Part shown: positions 43,907 through 55,085 of the stretch, in pieces
Layout of the letters: each line of letters starts with the position of its first letter
Numbering within the stretch: the stretch's first letter is position 1
Assembly (NCBI GenBank): GCA_039000515.1
Contig: JBCFYV010001001.1
Span: forward strand, 13,787,620-13,851,619
Direction of reading: 5' to 3'
DNA from: Timema cristinae
Lineage: Eukaryota > Arthropoda > Insecta > Phasmatodea > Timematidae
DNA length: 64,000 bases
Translations under genes and position numbers: made by a program
The notes under the pieces: generated by a model
The model's database searches: none
What the model was told of the DNA's origin: nothing
Seen by the model: the letters and a program-made list of their open reading frames with translations, nothing else

Positions 43907-44745
43907 TAGGTATCCAAGCATTAAAAAAATTGGCAAAGAAACAATTATGGTACTTACTTGTAGCTTCATAAAATTAAGAATCACAATCTGATTTCCATGG
44001 GAAGAGCTTTTGTCTGACAGCTAGAAACGTTATTAGATATATATTTACGTATTCTTCCGTCAAGTAATACCATCAACAACCATCACTTTTTATTGATAAT
44101 ATCAAATACCTATAAAATAGGACCAATGATATGGTAAAATGTTATTAATGTAGATCACAAAAAATATGTTTGTATTGTATCATATAAAAATTGTACTGTG
44201 GGTGCCATATAAAGCTAATCTTACAAATATAAAATATTTTCACGTCTGTTTTATTTCCGCGTGACTTAATCGCTTTCTATCCAGAGTAAGGTTGGTGTGG
44301 AGGTATTTCACCTGTCCAGATAGCAGCAAAGTTATCATAACTTGACTTTGCTGTCTAATCAAGAAGCCAATAAAACCTGAGTTTTGTCACTTGCTGTGGT
44401 GGGATGTCATCTTGAAAGGTTTCCACGCTCTTTTTTTGACCTTCACCTCAGAGACTCACTAAACTGGACCTGTGTAGAAGTAGAGCACCTCACCCATAAA
44501 ACTCTTTTGCCACATACAAGGTAGACTACGCTTCAAATGTTTATCATAACAGCTTCGAAATATTTTAGACTTAAAAGTTGATGCTACTGTCTACCATAGT
44601 TTTTATATTTCATGTTAACGGTCTCTTTCAAGATTATATATTTTATTAACGATACAAATTTAAAACATAACATTTTACGAATTTAATTGGCTCAATTTGG
44701 TATTCATACTTTATAAAAAATGTATTCTATTTCAATTAAAAGTTA
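43907..44745. other. No supported gene
   Basis: A less AT-rich part at 44260-44520 has short frames and possible splice words on the minus strand, but none convincing. Confidence 0.45.
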
Positions 44746-45092
44746 GGTAACCTGGCGGACTAGGGGTAAGTTGTCCAAATTCTATACTGGGAGTCCGGGG
44801 TTCAATCCTCGGTCCCGGCACAAATTTATCTGATCACCAAACCCTTCCTTCACCTCTGACAAGACGTGTATTAATCACAACTTGTGAATGTGGGGAATGC
44901 CAGGTCTCCAACGTGGTTCGGATTCCACGTTAAACTGTAGGTCCTCCATTTCATCTCACAATCACCCTACCATTACACATTAGCGTAATGGCGTATAGCC
45001 CGAACGGGTAGTAAGACGCCGTGCTAGTAAATAATAATAATAATAATAATAAATAATAATAATATAATAATAATAATAATAATAATAATAAC
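44746..45092 (+). mobile_element. SINE-A, full length, with long (AAT)n tail
   Basis: Head GGTAACCTGGCGGACTAGGG, B box GGGGTTCAATCCTCGGTCCC, body ACGTTAAACTGTAGGTCC, tail GGGTAGTAAGACGCCGTGCT, then about 60 bases of AAT units. The flanking AATTAAAAG / AACTAAAAG words may be an imperfect target-site duplication. Confidence 0.87.
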
Positions 45093-45239
45093 TAAAAGGT
45101 AGCCCGATCAGTGGACACAATAACAAAATTATTAATTTCATTTTAACTAATGTGAGCTATTTAACTCGCACTTTCTGAACAAACTGATTATATCACCCTA
45201 CGAGAATTTCTACGAGCGAGAGCAAAAGGGTTTACCAAT

Positions 45240-45442
45240 TTTGCCATGAAAGGTATTTTCCAAGGTTCTGTTACGTATCACAGTCGACATGCGACTGACG
45301 CTAACGGCTTTACTTCCCCTATGAAGAAAGTTGTGCTACGGATTTTCATCGCTAAAGAAAAATCCATCGACCCCGGTTGGGTTTTAACCCACGAACATTG
45401 GGTCCTGAGGCTAGCACCTTAACTCAAGACCACCGAGGTCAC
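45240..45442 (-). mobile_element. SINE-D, 5' half
   Basis: On the minus strand: ACCTCGGTGGTCTTGAGTTA (A-box region), CCCAATGTTCGTGGGTTAAA (B-box region), GTCGATGGATTTTTC and the GGGGAAGTAAAGCC block. It keeps the best SINE-D head of the four copies; the 3' half is missing. Confidence 0.68.
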
Positions 45443-45509
45443 TTGCTTAGTTATTGAGCTCTTATCTTCTATTTTTCTGTTATGACAAAGTTAAAATTCA
45501 AATCATAAT

Positions 45510-45650
45510 TGGATGTACTCAAGTTTTATTAAATGTTTCTTACCCTTCTTCCATGCAAATGCGGGCTCATTTCCTCTATAGTTTTATATTCCTTACATCG
45601 GTTCTATTAGTATAAATATGCGGCTAAAGCGGATGGATAGTAACACATGG
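45510..45650 (+). mobile_element. SINE-B 3' half
   Basis: CCATGCAAATGCGGGCTCAT and TTCCTCTATAGTTTTATATT, ending GCGGATGGATAGTAACACAT, a mutated shared tail. Confidence 0.55.
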
Positions 45651-45712
45651 TAAACATAAAGAGCTTACATTAAAAAAACTAATCTTGATACATAAATACG
45701 AAGGCCTCACTC

Positions 45713-45815
45713 ACTCCCTAGCTCCCTTCACCCCTACATCCCTCCCTCACCCGCTCCCACACTCCCTAGCTCCCTTCACCCCAACATCCCTCCCTCACCT
45801 GCTCACTCATCACCG
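45713..45815. repeat. 48-bp pyrimidine-rich direct duplication
   Basis: CTCCCTAGCTCCCTTCACCC followed by ACATCCCTCCCTCACC occurs at 45714 and again at 45762. It leads directly into the degenerate array at 45836. Confidence 0.8.
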
Positions 45816-45835
45816 TATCTTCTGAACCCCTATGC

Positions 45836-46720
45836 CTGAAATCTGGAAATTTGTCAGGGAGGTTCTTTTCAGGTCATAGACATCCGATAAGGAGAGATTT
45901 TGTGAGCTTCATCTACTAATGGAGTAAAAGGGGGGTTTGAGCATGTGATTGTCAACAAAATTGCTTATATAGGCTGGAAAGGTAAAATTTCCTTTCTTCC
46001 TCGCATAGCAAGAAAGATATAAAAATTGAAAATTTCAAAATGCGACTCAATTAAATGGGGCAGGGGGATTAAAATTAGAAGAAACTTTTTTTGTGCTCGG
46101 TTGAAAATTAAAATTTGGTAAACAGGTAGAGAAACAATTTCAGATAGCAAAATAGGCCTACATCTTTAAATACGGCATATCTAAGGGTGAATTGGTGAAA
46201 AGGGGATGAAGGTCAACATTTGCACAACCAATAGGCACCTATCAACATACAAGAAAATTCAAGTTCTACAAGCTGTTAAAGGGACCACTACAAATATTCA
46301 TTAAATTTAATTAATTTTGTTGTAAATGGGATAGTGGGGAGGGGGTTACAAATATTTTTAAAAACTTTCAGTCACGTTATGTCAGAAAATTTTAATTTGG
46401 CAGGTAGGTAAAGAAACATTCCAGATAATAAAATTAATCATACAATGTCATTTTTGGCGTAATTTGGGAAAATGGGAGAGGGTGAGTGTTTAAGTTTCCC
46501 GAACTAATAGAAACAACTTCTTTATATGGTAGAAAACTGAGATCCAGAAGGAAGGTAAAGGAATCATCTCAAATAACCATAAGAGTCTTAAATTTTTAAA
46601 TTGTACCCCAGTAAATTGGGGAAGTGTGGGGTGCATAGTAAAATAAAACACTTTTTGGTGTAGTAAAGTATTTAAATTTGGAAAGCAGACCCAAATTTTT
46701 CGGCCAGATAATTACACGGC
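45836..46720. repeat. Degenerate tandem array, about 137-bp unit
   Basis: Words of the type GAAAATTTAAATTTGGNAGG, GTAAAGAAACAATTTCAGAT and a G-rich end (GGGAGAGGGTG, GGGGAGGGGG) recur at about 45836, 45975, 46101, 46250, 46381, 46527 and 46657. The units are very diverged. No coding potential. Confidence 0.55.
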
Positions 46721-47471
46721 AGTAAGAAAACAAAATTCCCCTAACAGATGGCAATTAGAATAAGTGCCTGAGAAACACAATAACAAACAACTAACAAACA
46801 CTGACAGAATAAAATAATAATAAACGTTTATATAAATATGTTTACTACTTGACCTATTATCCAATTTATAGTCATGTTTACTCTTGATTAATATGAAACT
46901 TCTTAACACTAGGAAGTGCTCAAGATGTCCACCTTCAGACTCAATGTGAACCTGCAGTTGTCGTGTCGTAAAATGAAACACTATTTCAAAAATACATTGC
47001 AAAGCTTGCATTCAGGTCAAAGTTGGCCATTTTGAACCCTTCTTATAGTGTTAAGTAGCTCCACATTACTGGAGTACAGACACATGACTATAGTTCGGAA
47101 ACAAAGTAAAATGGGATACATGCTTATTTGAACTTGTTTAATTGTTTTTGTACCTCTTGCCCACCACTGAAGTGGGTCTCACATGTTATGATAAACCCTT
47201 TACACACACACATACATATATATAGTATGTATATTATTTTAGAATTTATTTCAGGTAGTAATATAAAATTACCATAGAATATACGACTGTCCGTGTGTAG
47301 CCATGAACAATAATTTACTTTAAAATCACTTGTAGATTTGATATACAAATTACAAATAATGACAATGACCATAATATAATTTATAAAATCATAAATAGTA
47401 TTCATATTTAAATTAAAAAAACATAGATATTATTGGTGATTCAAATAATAAAAAAAAGAGAAGAAAATGTT
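46721..47471. other. No supported gene
   Basis: AT-rich. The minus-strand frames at 46712-47011 and 47124-47405 have AT-driven composition and no splice support. Confidence 0.45.
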
Positions 47472-47473
47472 AC

Positions 47474-47580
47474 CTTGGTTTAAGATCAATGGCATCTTTG
47501 TTATAGTCTTGACAAAAGCTGCGTCTTGCAGTAAACCTTAGAAGTAACATGCTGAGCCGTTTTCTGTTACAAAGGACCAT
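47474..47580 (-). CDS. Candidate first coding exon with mitochondrial-presequence-like start
   Basis: On the minus strand the ATG at 47580-47578 has a good context (CCAAATGG). It opens 35 codons that end in a donor CCAAG|GTAACA, with the intron starting at 47473. The peptide (MVLCNRKRLS, or from the second ATG at 47550, MLLLRFTARRSFCQDYNKDA) is basic, R-rich, hydroxylated and free of acid residues for its first 20 or so positions, as in mitochondrial targeting peptides; DAIDLKP follows. Upstream is purine-rich on this strand (G/A runs at 47625-47668), which argues against an acceptor and for a first exon. An overlapping frame (VEEHPKWSFVTENG) also looks acceptable, so the reading frame is not certain. 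The gene was not identified. Confidence 0.35.
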
Positions 47581-47599
47581 TTGGGATGTTCCTCTACTT

Positions 47600-48339
47600 G
47601 TTGTGACATTAACGTATACACAAAAATGTCTCCCCCTCTCCCCCTCCTTTCCCCCTCTTTCCCCCCCTCGTTCCAACATACTCCGAAATTCAAATGAAAT
47701 ACAATCCACTTCTGAAGAATCTGAAGACACCGGTCTGTTCCCAGTGCAGACATTCCAAATGTTCGAATGATACCCAGAGAGATGTTATACAGGCTGGATC
47801 ATAATAAGCCTTACAGATAATATCACTGTACCTCTTTCTCTCTCTCTCTCTTCAAAGCAGTTTTAATACCGAGTGAAGAAATATTTACAGTCTAATATTC
47901 ATTGGCAAGGTCTTTTATAAATTAAAGACACATTTTTTGTAACAAACTTGATAATATTGTTCTCTATAATTAGGTTATTTTGTAGGCATTACTGATATGC
48001 ATCAAATGTATAGCTCCAGATAACATGACATGATGTATGAACACGTTAAATCAAATCTAGTAATTTCTTTAGCTGTAATATAAGCTTATTCCGATAAATA
48101 TTAGTTTGTATCTTTACTCATTAGTATAAATACCATATTGAACTTATAGGTTCCCTAAAATATTGAAATATGTAAAGAATATTTGTCCTTTATATAAACA
48201 AGTTTACAAATATTTTTCGACATTTTTCGAAGATGTGAAGTTTATTGAGAGTGTCGAATTCAAAGCGAAGCAGATTTGTCTTTGATATCGACATTTTGAA
48301 ACCTCGCAAATTCCTACAGTTGATGTTATTTAGCTACTG
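47600..48339. other. No supported gene; low-complexity tracts
   Basis: C/T-rich run at 47625-47668 and (CT)n at 47831-47850; the rest is AT-rich. Confidence 0.5.
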
Positions 48340-48561
48340 GTAGGGTTATACGCATCATGTATTAATAACTCTAATGTGTTATGGAGGGGGAAAGGTTTGA
48401 ATTTATATAAAGTGCACCATTCCTTCGTGGTGAAAGAGTGAAATCATTTAGCAAATACCACCTTAAGTACACCAGACTGGGATCTAACCCCATTCTCCCC
48501 GTCAATGGTAGTCTCGTATATTGAAAGAGTGACGACTTATACATGCGGTCACCGAAGGGGT
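48340..48561 (-). mobile_element. SINE-B copy, diverged
   Basis: GGTAGGGTTATACGCATCAT at the left, a middle with AAAGTGCACCATTCCTTCGT, and the 5' end TGCGGTCACCGAAGGGG at the right. Confidence 0.65.
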
Positions 48562-48849
48562 TACTGTTTAGTTGAAAAGTGTAACAATATATCAAGAGTA
48601 TCAACATTTTGATCAGTTAGGTGGAATTTTTTTAACCCAAATATGGTTATATTTTGGTAAAAATAGATAATCTAACGCTTGATTAGCGTAATTAGAGCTT
48701 TGATAAGATCAAATGAATAATAATATAATTTTAAGGGATCGCTTTCAAACAAGGCATATTCTTTTTCTCTGAGGACTTTCGAAGACATAAGTCTTAAGGC
48801 TCACAACCAATGTAATGTGGATGAATATGTCAATCTCACATTATCTGTT

Positions 48850-48960
48850 TCGATGATGACTGTAAGATCAGGTTTTAAATACCAGCTAGGTTTCAATAAA
48901 ATGTTTACCACTCTCCCTTCAAGCAGTGGGGGTATATTTAACATCATTATTTTTTCCTCT
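48850..48960 (+). mobile_element. SINE-B fragment, degenerate
   Basis: GGTTTTAAATACCAGCTAGG, AATGTTTACCACTCTCCCTT and AAGCAGTGGGGGTATATTTA in body order. Confidence 0.45.
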
Positions 48961-49614
48961 TTAAGATATATTTGTTGACGTTAGTATAACTTGGTGAAAG
49001 GGGGTAAAAAAAAGGGGGGGAATTAAGGCTTCAGCCTTAATAGCAGGTACACCAAATTCACAGTATCCCAAGAACTGAGTGTTTAAATGGGTGCAGGCTA
49101 CTACAATTGAATATTAATCACTAATCATACGAATGTTTCGTGGCTTAATTTAATCATAATCAGATGTTCAATATATAACAGTCCAGATGTACCAACAGTT
49201 CGAAAAAAACAATATGACAATAATTGGGGGTGGGAGAGGAATCTTTTTTTCTTCATTATTGGATTCAGAAAAAGTTGATTTCCTAGAAACTTTGGCTTTA
49301 ACGTAATTTCTAGCTATTTTGCATTTAGAGCAATCTGATATAAAGAGCACATATCAACGGTCGATTAACCTGGACACAAGAATTACGCTCGAACCAAAAT
49401 GTATCCAAGTGTGATTTCTTAATTTTAAAACAATGACATTAGGATAAGCTTAGGCTATTCTTTTTAAATAGACTAAACGGTTTCACTGGTCTCAGATACT
49501 CTGTTTATTTTTTAAGGTAGAACATAAAATCTCACCACGATGTTATGACTAATCTTAGCTGTATCACCTACTTATGCTAGATCCCTGAGTGATACAAATT
49601 CTTAAAGAACATTC
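48961..49614. other. No supported gene
   Basis: AT-rich; a G-run near 49012-49021. Confidence 0.5.
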
Positions 49615-49996
49615 TTAAGGTGAGAGTTTAAGGAACGCTTGAAAAATGGCAGTGTTTTCACAATTTTTATAGCAAAACTTTTTTGGCCTAAATAAATAAA
49701 ATATTTATCCAGCAGAAACATAGTTTAATTTTCTTCACATGGTGATATCAACGTTGTTGAATATCTGTCAAAGGTTCCCTAAAATTTTAAGACACCTTTT
49801 TCTCTTAATTTAAAAAGTTTCTTATATAATGCTGCTATGATCCTGACAAATATTCAACAATTGTTGATATCAAAACGCGAATAAAATCAAACTCCCGTTT
49901 CTACTGAAGAAATATTTAATATATTTTGGCTTAAAAAGTGTATCTTTATTGCTACAAAAAATTACCTTTTTCAAGTCCCCTACATTCCCACCTCAA
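49615..49996. mobile_element. FB1 foldback element, full length
   Basis: TTAAGGTGAGAGTTTAAGG to CCTACATTCCCACCTCAA. The arms pair (TGGCAGTGTTTTCACAATTT / TTGCTACAAAAAATTACC), and the central ATGCTGCTATGATCCTGACA is kept. At about 382 bp it is close to the 391 bp of the reference copy at 28328. Confidence 0.8.
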
Positions 49997-50035
49997 GGGG
50001 GATGTCTAAGTAGCTGAGATAATGGCAATAAGATG

Positions 50036-50115
50036 TCACCCTACCACATTAGCGTAAGTGCGTATAACCCGAATGGGTAGTAAGACGCGGTGCTAATAAT
50101 AATAATAATAGTAAT
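50036..50115 (+). mobile_element. SINE-A tail, strongly 5' truncated
   Basis: TCACCCTACCACATTAGCGT through GGGTAGTAAGACGCGGTGCT and AAT units; only the last 60 or so bases of the element. Confidence 0.8.
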
Positions 50116-50479
50116 AATACAAGTAGAAATTTTCCACTCTGAAAAATTCCAAAATCTACATATTTTGCTGATAGCTAATACCTAAATGCACGGGTAACAA
50201 GAGGAAGCTGGTATAGTAAAGTATAATAGATATTTGTAAATCAAATGATGTAATTTAATTGGGGGGTACGACATAAATTGTATTGCACTAGCATTTTATT
50301 CCTACATTTTATTGTTCTCATGCTGATTAACAGCTCATCCCATTAACATTACAAACCTCTTTTGTTTAAAGTATAATGGAATGGAACTCAATCTAAGGCT
50401 AGTTTTTTGTAGTTACAGAAAAAAAAGTGACAAGTAAATACATATGTTTGCAATAGAATACAATAGAAGATTTGTCCTG

Positions 50480-50710
50480 GGAATCACGGAGTGTTATGAG
50501 AATATTTATCTTCAATTAAAAGGTATAAGACAAAAATATATTATGTTCATGAATAAATATTTAAGAACTCTTGGAAATACTACTGTTTGTTTAGAAAACT
50601 AAACTAAACAAATCTACTAAATCAATATTTTATTTATTTTGTTCAAAAAATATATATTTGCTAGTAAAATTGCAAAAATACGGGCATTAGTCCACGTTTA
50701 CTTCTAACTC
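50480..50710. mobile_element. FB1-related right arm, diverged
   Basis: ATATTTAAGAACTCTTGGAA, AATCAATATTTTATTTATTT, TTGTTCAAAAAATATATATT and AAAATTGCAAAAATACGGGC follow the FB1 right-arm order. The same variant recurs at 62790-62995, so this may be a subfamily. Confidence 0.5.
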
Positions 50711-51866
50711 GCCCTAATATCTTGACGTTTACAAATCTGTGTCAGAATTCATTTGAGGAGAATATGGTTAATTTAATAAGAATAAGAGTGAACATTGGAC
50801 CTCACTCCCTCAATCTAAAAAACACATCATGTTGAAATATCTGTCAAATTCTGGTCGTTACTACAGTTTTAACACTTATCTTTGGATCTTAAGTTGAAAT
50901 ATATTCTATAATTTCTACCTGGATTTTAAGTTGTTACTTCTCCTTGGTTATCAACAGGGCCCAGATTTTGATGACATGTCAATTTTTTTTTTTTTTTTGT
51001 TGGTCGTCACATACAATACTTATAATACATTAACTCTGCTAATGATCCCTTTATAAGTGATTATTTTATAGATTATTTTTTCCAATTTTAGAGTTTAAGA
51101 TTATATTTCCTTGGTTCGCGTCATTTTTAGTCATCTTGGGGGCATTTTTTTAATTATTTTTTTTAGCCATTTTAAGCCATTCACATTGAATAAATAGATT
51201 TTTAATCACTATCAATATTTCGTAAATGTACAAAGGCATTAATTTTTTTTAACACAATTTGTTAGAACTAGAATATAATATAAGCAATGTACAATGTAAA
51301 CTCGTTGTTTGGCTGTAAAATATACATTCCTGGTGACACGCAGCAACTTGGGTGGAGATGGTTGCATTAGGAGAGAATAGCTACTACTTCTCAAGCACAT
51401 ATTTCTAAATAAATATTTTGTTTAGTATAATGCAGGAGTTGAGTTGCCAAGCGCTTTTCAGCATAATTTGCATTTGTAAAGTGCGTGATTGATTTAGTCG
51501 AGTGCCTCAATTACGAATTTTTGTTCAGAGCTTAAAGTCCTTTTTTTTAAAAATTTTAACGTAATTATTTACAATTATTCATTCATTTAAATCCAGCCAC
51601 TGGTTATCAATTTGTAAAAATCAAATTAATATTTTAATCAATAGTATAATATTATATTTATGTCAAAATTTACAAAAATACACCACAGGAACTTAATATA
51701 TTTCTTAGAGCCTTACATGTAAATCACTTGAGATGAGTTAATAAACGAAACACTTTAAACGACCGCCAAATTGAAATAGATAGCCATCTTTAGACAAATA
51801 ACCAGATCGAAAACATATCTACACACATTTTTCTGGCCCATGTTCTAAAACTAACGCCTTGAAAAT
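50711..51866. other. No supported gene
   Basis: AT-rich with a T-run near 50982-50997. An acceptor-like word near 50957 (CTTGGTTATCAACAG) leads only to a T-rich frame. Confidence 0.5.
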
Positions 51867-52178
51867 TTAGTTATTATTATTATTATTAGCACCGCGTCTT
51901 ACTACCCATTCGGTTTTACGCATTTACGCTAATGTGTAATGATAGGGTGATTGTGAGATGAAATGGAGGACCTACAGTTTAACGTGGAATCCGAACCACG
52001 GTGGAGGCCTGGCATTCCCCACATTCACAAGATGTGAATAATACACGTCTTGTCAGAGGTGAAGGAAGGGTTTGGTAATCAGATAAATCTGTGCCGGGAC
52101 CGAGGATTGAACCCCGGCCGCCAGCACAGAAGTCTGACACCTTACCCCTAGACCACCAGGTCACCGAAAATTTAGTTA
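51867..52178 (-). mobile_element. SINE-A, full length, with target-site duplication
   Basis: The element proper is 51889-52165 (tail GCACCGCGTCTTACTACCCA to head GACCACCAGGTCACC). GAAAATTTAGTTA on both sides is a 13-bp duplication. Confidence 0.9.
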
Positions 52179-52479
52179 AAATTGGTCAATGAATGTGAAT
52201 ATTATTGTCGAAAAAAACTGAAAGGAAATGTTTTGGGCCGTTAGACAAATAGAAAGACTTTGTACTAACATTGTTCTGCAAAAGTTAAAGAATCCTTGTC
52301 CAATTTCTTTAAATTCTATCGATGCAAAGACAGCTATCTTTGAACATACATCCTGATTGGCAGATTAAATGCCTGATGGTCAAGTTAAAAGAGGACTTAT
52401 CTAAGCTCGGTCAACTACACGCCCCACTTTCTCTCGTGGTCTTGATTGAGCCTTCTGGAGAAATTGTCCGCTAAACTCT
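52179..52479. other. Unique DNA, no supported gene
   Basis: Of higher G+C towards 52380-52480. On the minus strand it could be the continuation of the frame interrupted by the SINE at 52492 (see findings). Confidence 0.4.
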
Positions 52480-52765
52480 TCAGACAAATCATTATTATTA
52501 TTATTATTATATTATTATTATTATTATTATTAGCACCGCGTCTTACTACCCGTTCGGGTTGTACGCACTTACGCTAATGTGTAATGGTAGGGTGATTGTG
52601 AGATGAAATGAAGGACCTACAGTTTAACGTGGAATCCGAACCACGGTGGCGGCCTGGCATTCCACACATTCACAAGATGTCTTGTCAGAGGTGTAGGAAG
52701 GGTTTGGAAATCAGATAAATCTGTGCCGGGACCGAGGATTGAACCCCGGCCGCATTCAGACAAAT
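52480..52765 (-). mobile_element. SINE-A, 5' truncated, with target-site duplication
   Basis: The element is 52533-52753 plus ATT tail units from 52492. It stops at the B-box region (GATTGAACCCCGGCCGC). TTCAGACAAATC at 52480-52491 and 52755-52766 is a 12-bp duplication, so the pre-insertion sequence can be inferred exactly. Confidence 0.9.
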
Positions 52766-52932
52766 CGACCCTGACATCGACCAGCTATTGGTGGAGAACC
52801 CTCTCTCTCCGCGTTCCCGAGTCTTGAGATTCTTGTGCGCCATACTGTAGTAGACCAAAAAGCAGGAGGACCCGTCGAGTAAATTGTGTGTGGAACCATG
52901 AGATGGACAGTAGTGATAAGATGTAGAGCTAT

Positions 52933-53092
52933 TTACAGGCAGTGATCCATTATAAAACACACACATGGTCCATCCTTCTCGACTAAACACACCCGTTTCA
53001 ACTCTTCGGTCACTCTTTGGTTACAGGGCGCATCTTCGGCAACAGGAGAAGCCACGAGGTGATATCTCGTCACAGATTTTTGAGGACAGTCC
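52933..53092 (-). CDS. Candidate cysteine-rich exon, product unknown
   Basis: On the minus strand an acceptor (TATGTCTTATTTCAG, ending 53093) opens a frame of 52 codons to a TAA at 52935-52933. The peptide starts DCPQKSVTRYHLVASPVAED and contains APCNQRVTEELKRVC, KDGPCVC and MDHCL. It has seven cysteines in 52 residues, a secreted-protein look, and higher G+C than the surroundings. An overlapping frame (52990 leftwards, CVFYNGSLPVNSSTSYHY) is also open and would continue across the SINE insertion site, so which frame is real is uncertain. No family is recognised. Confidence 0.35.
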
Positions 53093-53312
53093 CTGAAATA
53101 AGACATATCACGGACTGATTTTTACTCCCGATCTGCTGGAAAAAAAAAATTAACATCATTCTAAACTTATGTGTATTAAATAAAATGTTTTAAACAAGTC
53201 AGTTGATGAATTTAAAATAAAAATTCTTGTAACAATACACATCATTTCATCGTGGACAGTGACATGTAGCTCTCTCTCATTCCGAAATTTTATCTTGGAT
53301 TTAGGTTCTAAC

Positions 53313-53557
53313 TGCCCGCTTAGGTGGTCGCATGGTCTAAGGTGTCACTCTCGCAATATACCGGACTGACGATAACGGGGAGATCGTGGTTCTTTCCCGG
53401 TCGGGTTTACTGGGGGTGTTTTTTCCTGAATGGTTTTCCATTCTCTCTTCACGCAAATGCGAGTAGACTTCCTTTAAATCCAGCCTTCCTCACCCCTAAG
53501 CCGTTAGCATGACTAGTACATAGACGTGCAACCTGAACGGATATTGAGGCTAGGTGT
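53313..53557 (+). mobile_element. SINE-B variant, host of a nested SINE-A
   Basis: Head GCCCGCTTAGGTGGTCGCAT, B-box region GTGGTTCTTTCCCGGTCGGG, body CACGCAAATGCGAGTAGACT, and decayed tail ACGGATATTGAGGCTAGG. Its last bases GGTGTTAA are duplicated around the SINE-A that follows. Confidence 0.8.
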
Positions 53558-53868
53558 TAACATTATATTATTATTATTATTATTATCGCGTCTTACTACC
53601 CGTTCGGGTTATACGCACTTACGCTAATGTGTAATGGTAGGGTGATTGTGAGATGAAATGAAGGACCTACAGTTTAACGTGGGACCCGAACCACGGTGGA
53701 GACCTGGAATTCCTCACATTCACAAGTTGTGATTAATACACGTCTTGTCAGAGGTGAAGGAAGGGTTTGTCAAACATATAAATCTGTACCGGGACCGAGG
53801 ATTGAGCCCGGAACCCCCAGCACAGAAGTCTGACACCTTTTTCCTAGACCACCAGGTCACCGGGTGTT
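53558..53868 (-). mobile_element. SINE-A nested at the end of SINE-B
   Basis: The element is 53587-53861, from CGCGTCTTACTACCCGTTCG (the GCAC at the outer tail end is lost) to the head ACCACCAGGTCACC, with ATT units before it. GGTGTTAA on both sides is the duplication. Confidence 0.87.
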
Positions 53869-54670
53869 AAAAAAAGTTCTAGCTTTCCGTAGGCTAGTTG
53901 ATATACCAAACACAAATATGAAATATTGATGGCATGGTGCACCAAATATACATTCTCGCACCTTTACCTAAAATTGAAGACATCTACTTAAAACTAATAA
54001 GATACGTGAAATGATATAATATACATTATTCTAGAAACACAATTTAAAAAAAAAAATTTTTTTACCAAAGAGCATTAATGAAATAATATACAATGTTACA
54101 GAAATAATGAGAAACGAGAAACCTCTCTCTCCAACAAAGAACAAAACGATCAATTCCCCATTTCAAAGAGCTTAAAAAATTGATTTATTGCTTGTAGTTC
54201 AGAAAGTATTTGTTTTATAAAAAATATATTTCTAAATCAGGATTTTTATTTTTAATAGTCTTAGTTTTTTGAAACGATAAGCTACTCGTACTTTGTATCC
54301 CAAAGAGCTAAATAGATATGATCAAGATTTTAATGTTCTGCCTATGTAAAGTATCCTTAAAGTAATTCTCACAGGAAAAATGAGAATTTTTATATCTTTT
54401 TTCTAATGACAATAAGTCCTAGGTACAAATTTTAATAAAAATATTTATAACTGATTTTTTAAATATATTGTTTCTTTTTACCTTAAGGTAAGTGCTTTTA
54501 ATTTTTAGGGTTGGATCTATAATTACAAAATGCAAGAACATAGTCGGGGGGGAGGGGGGGGGAGAGTTCAAAATACCCCTAAATTTTGTAGAAAAAAATA
54601 TATATTGCTTTATTTATTGTTCAAACAATATCAAAATTAAGGTACAAGTACAAATTAGGGTGCTATGTTA
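53869..54670. other. No supported gene
   Basis: AT-rich; a G-run near 54545-54563. Confidence 0.5.
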
Positions 54671-55085
54671 ACCATAAAAAGCACTTTAGAGAGTTTCTAG
54701 TGGTGTTTAATACTTAGAATTTTTCCTATCCTTCGGGAGTTAGGAGGTTATGTTGCCATAAAGTACACTTCAGAGAACTTCTAGAGGTGTTTAATATTCA
54801 GAATTTTTCTTATCCTTCGGAGTTAGGAGGTATGTTGCCATAAAGCACACTTCAGAGAACTTTTAGAGGTGTTAATATTCAGAATTTTTCCTATCCTTCG
54901 GCAGTTAGGAGGTTATGTTGCCATAAAGCACATTTCAGAGAGCTTCTATAGGTGTATAATATTCAGAATTTTTCCTAGACTTCGCCAGTTGCTTCCATAA
55001 AAAAATCACTTCAGAGAACTTCTAGAACCGTTTATGATTTAGAATTTTTTCTAGCCTCTAGCAATTGGGAGATGTGACCACCAAC
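54671..55085. repeat. 83-bp tandem array, five units
   Basis: Unit starts (CCATAAAG...) lie at 54672, 54756, 54838, 54921 and 54995, giving periods of 84, 82, 83 and 74. Each unit carries CTTCAGAGAACTTCTAGAGG, TTCAGAATTTTTCCTATCCT and GTTAGGAGGTTATGTTGC. The middle units are most alike. Confidence 0.9.

Noticed and set aside
47470..47770. Frames of 71-86 codons on both strands
   Set aside because: They overlap one another across a C/T-rich low-complexity run; only the short exon with a donor is kept, at low confidence.
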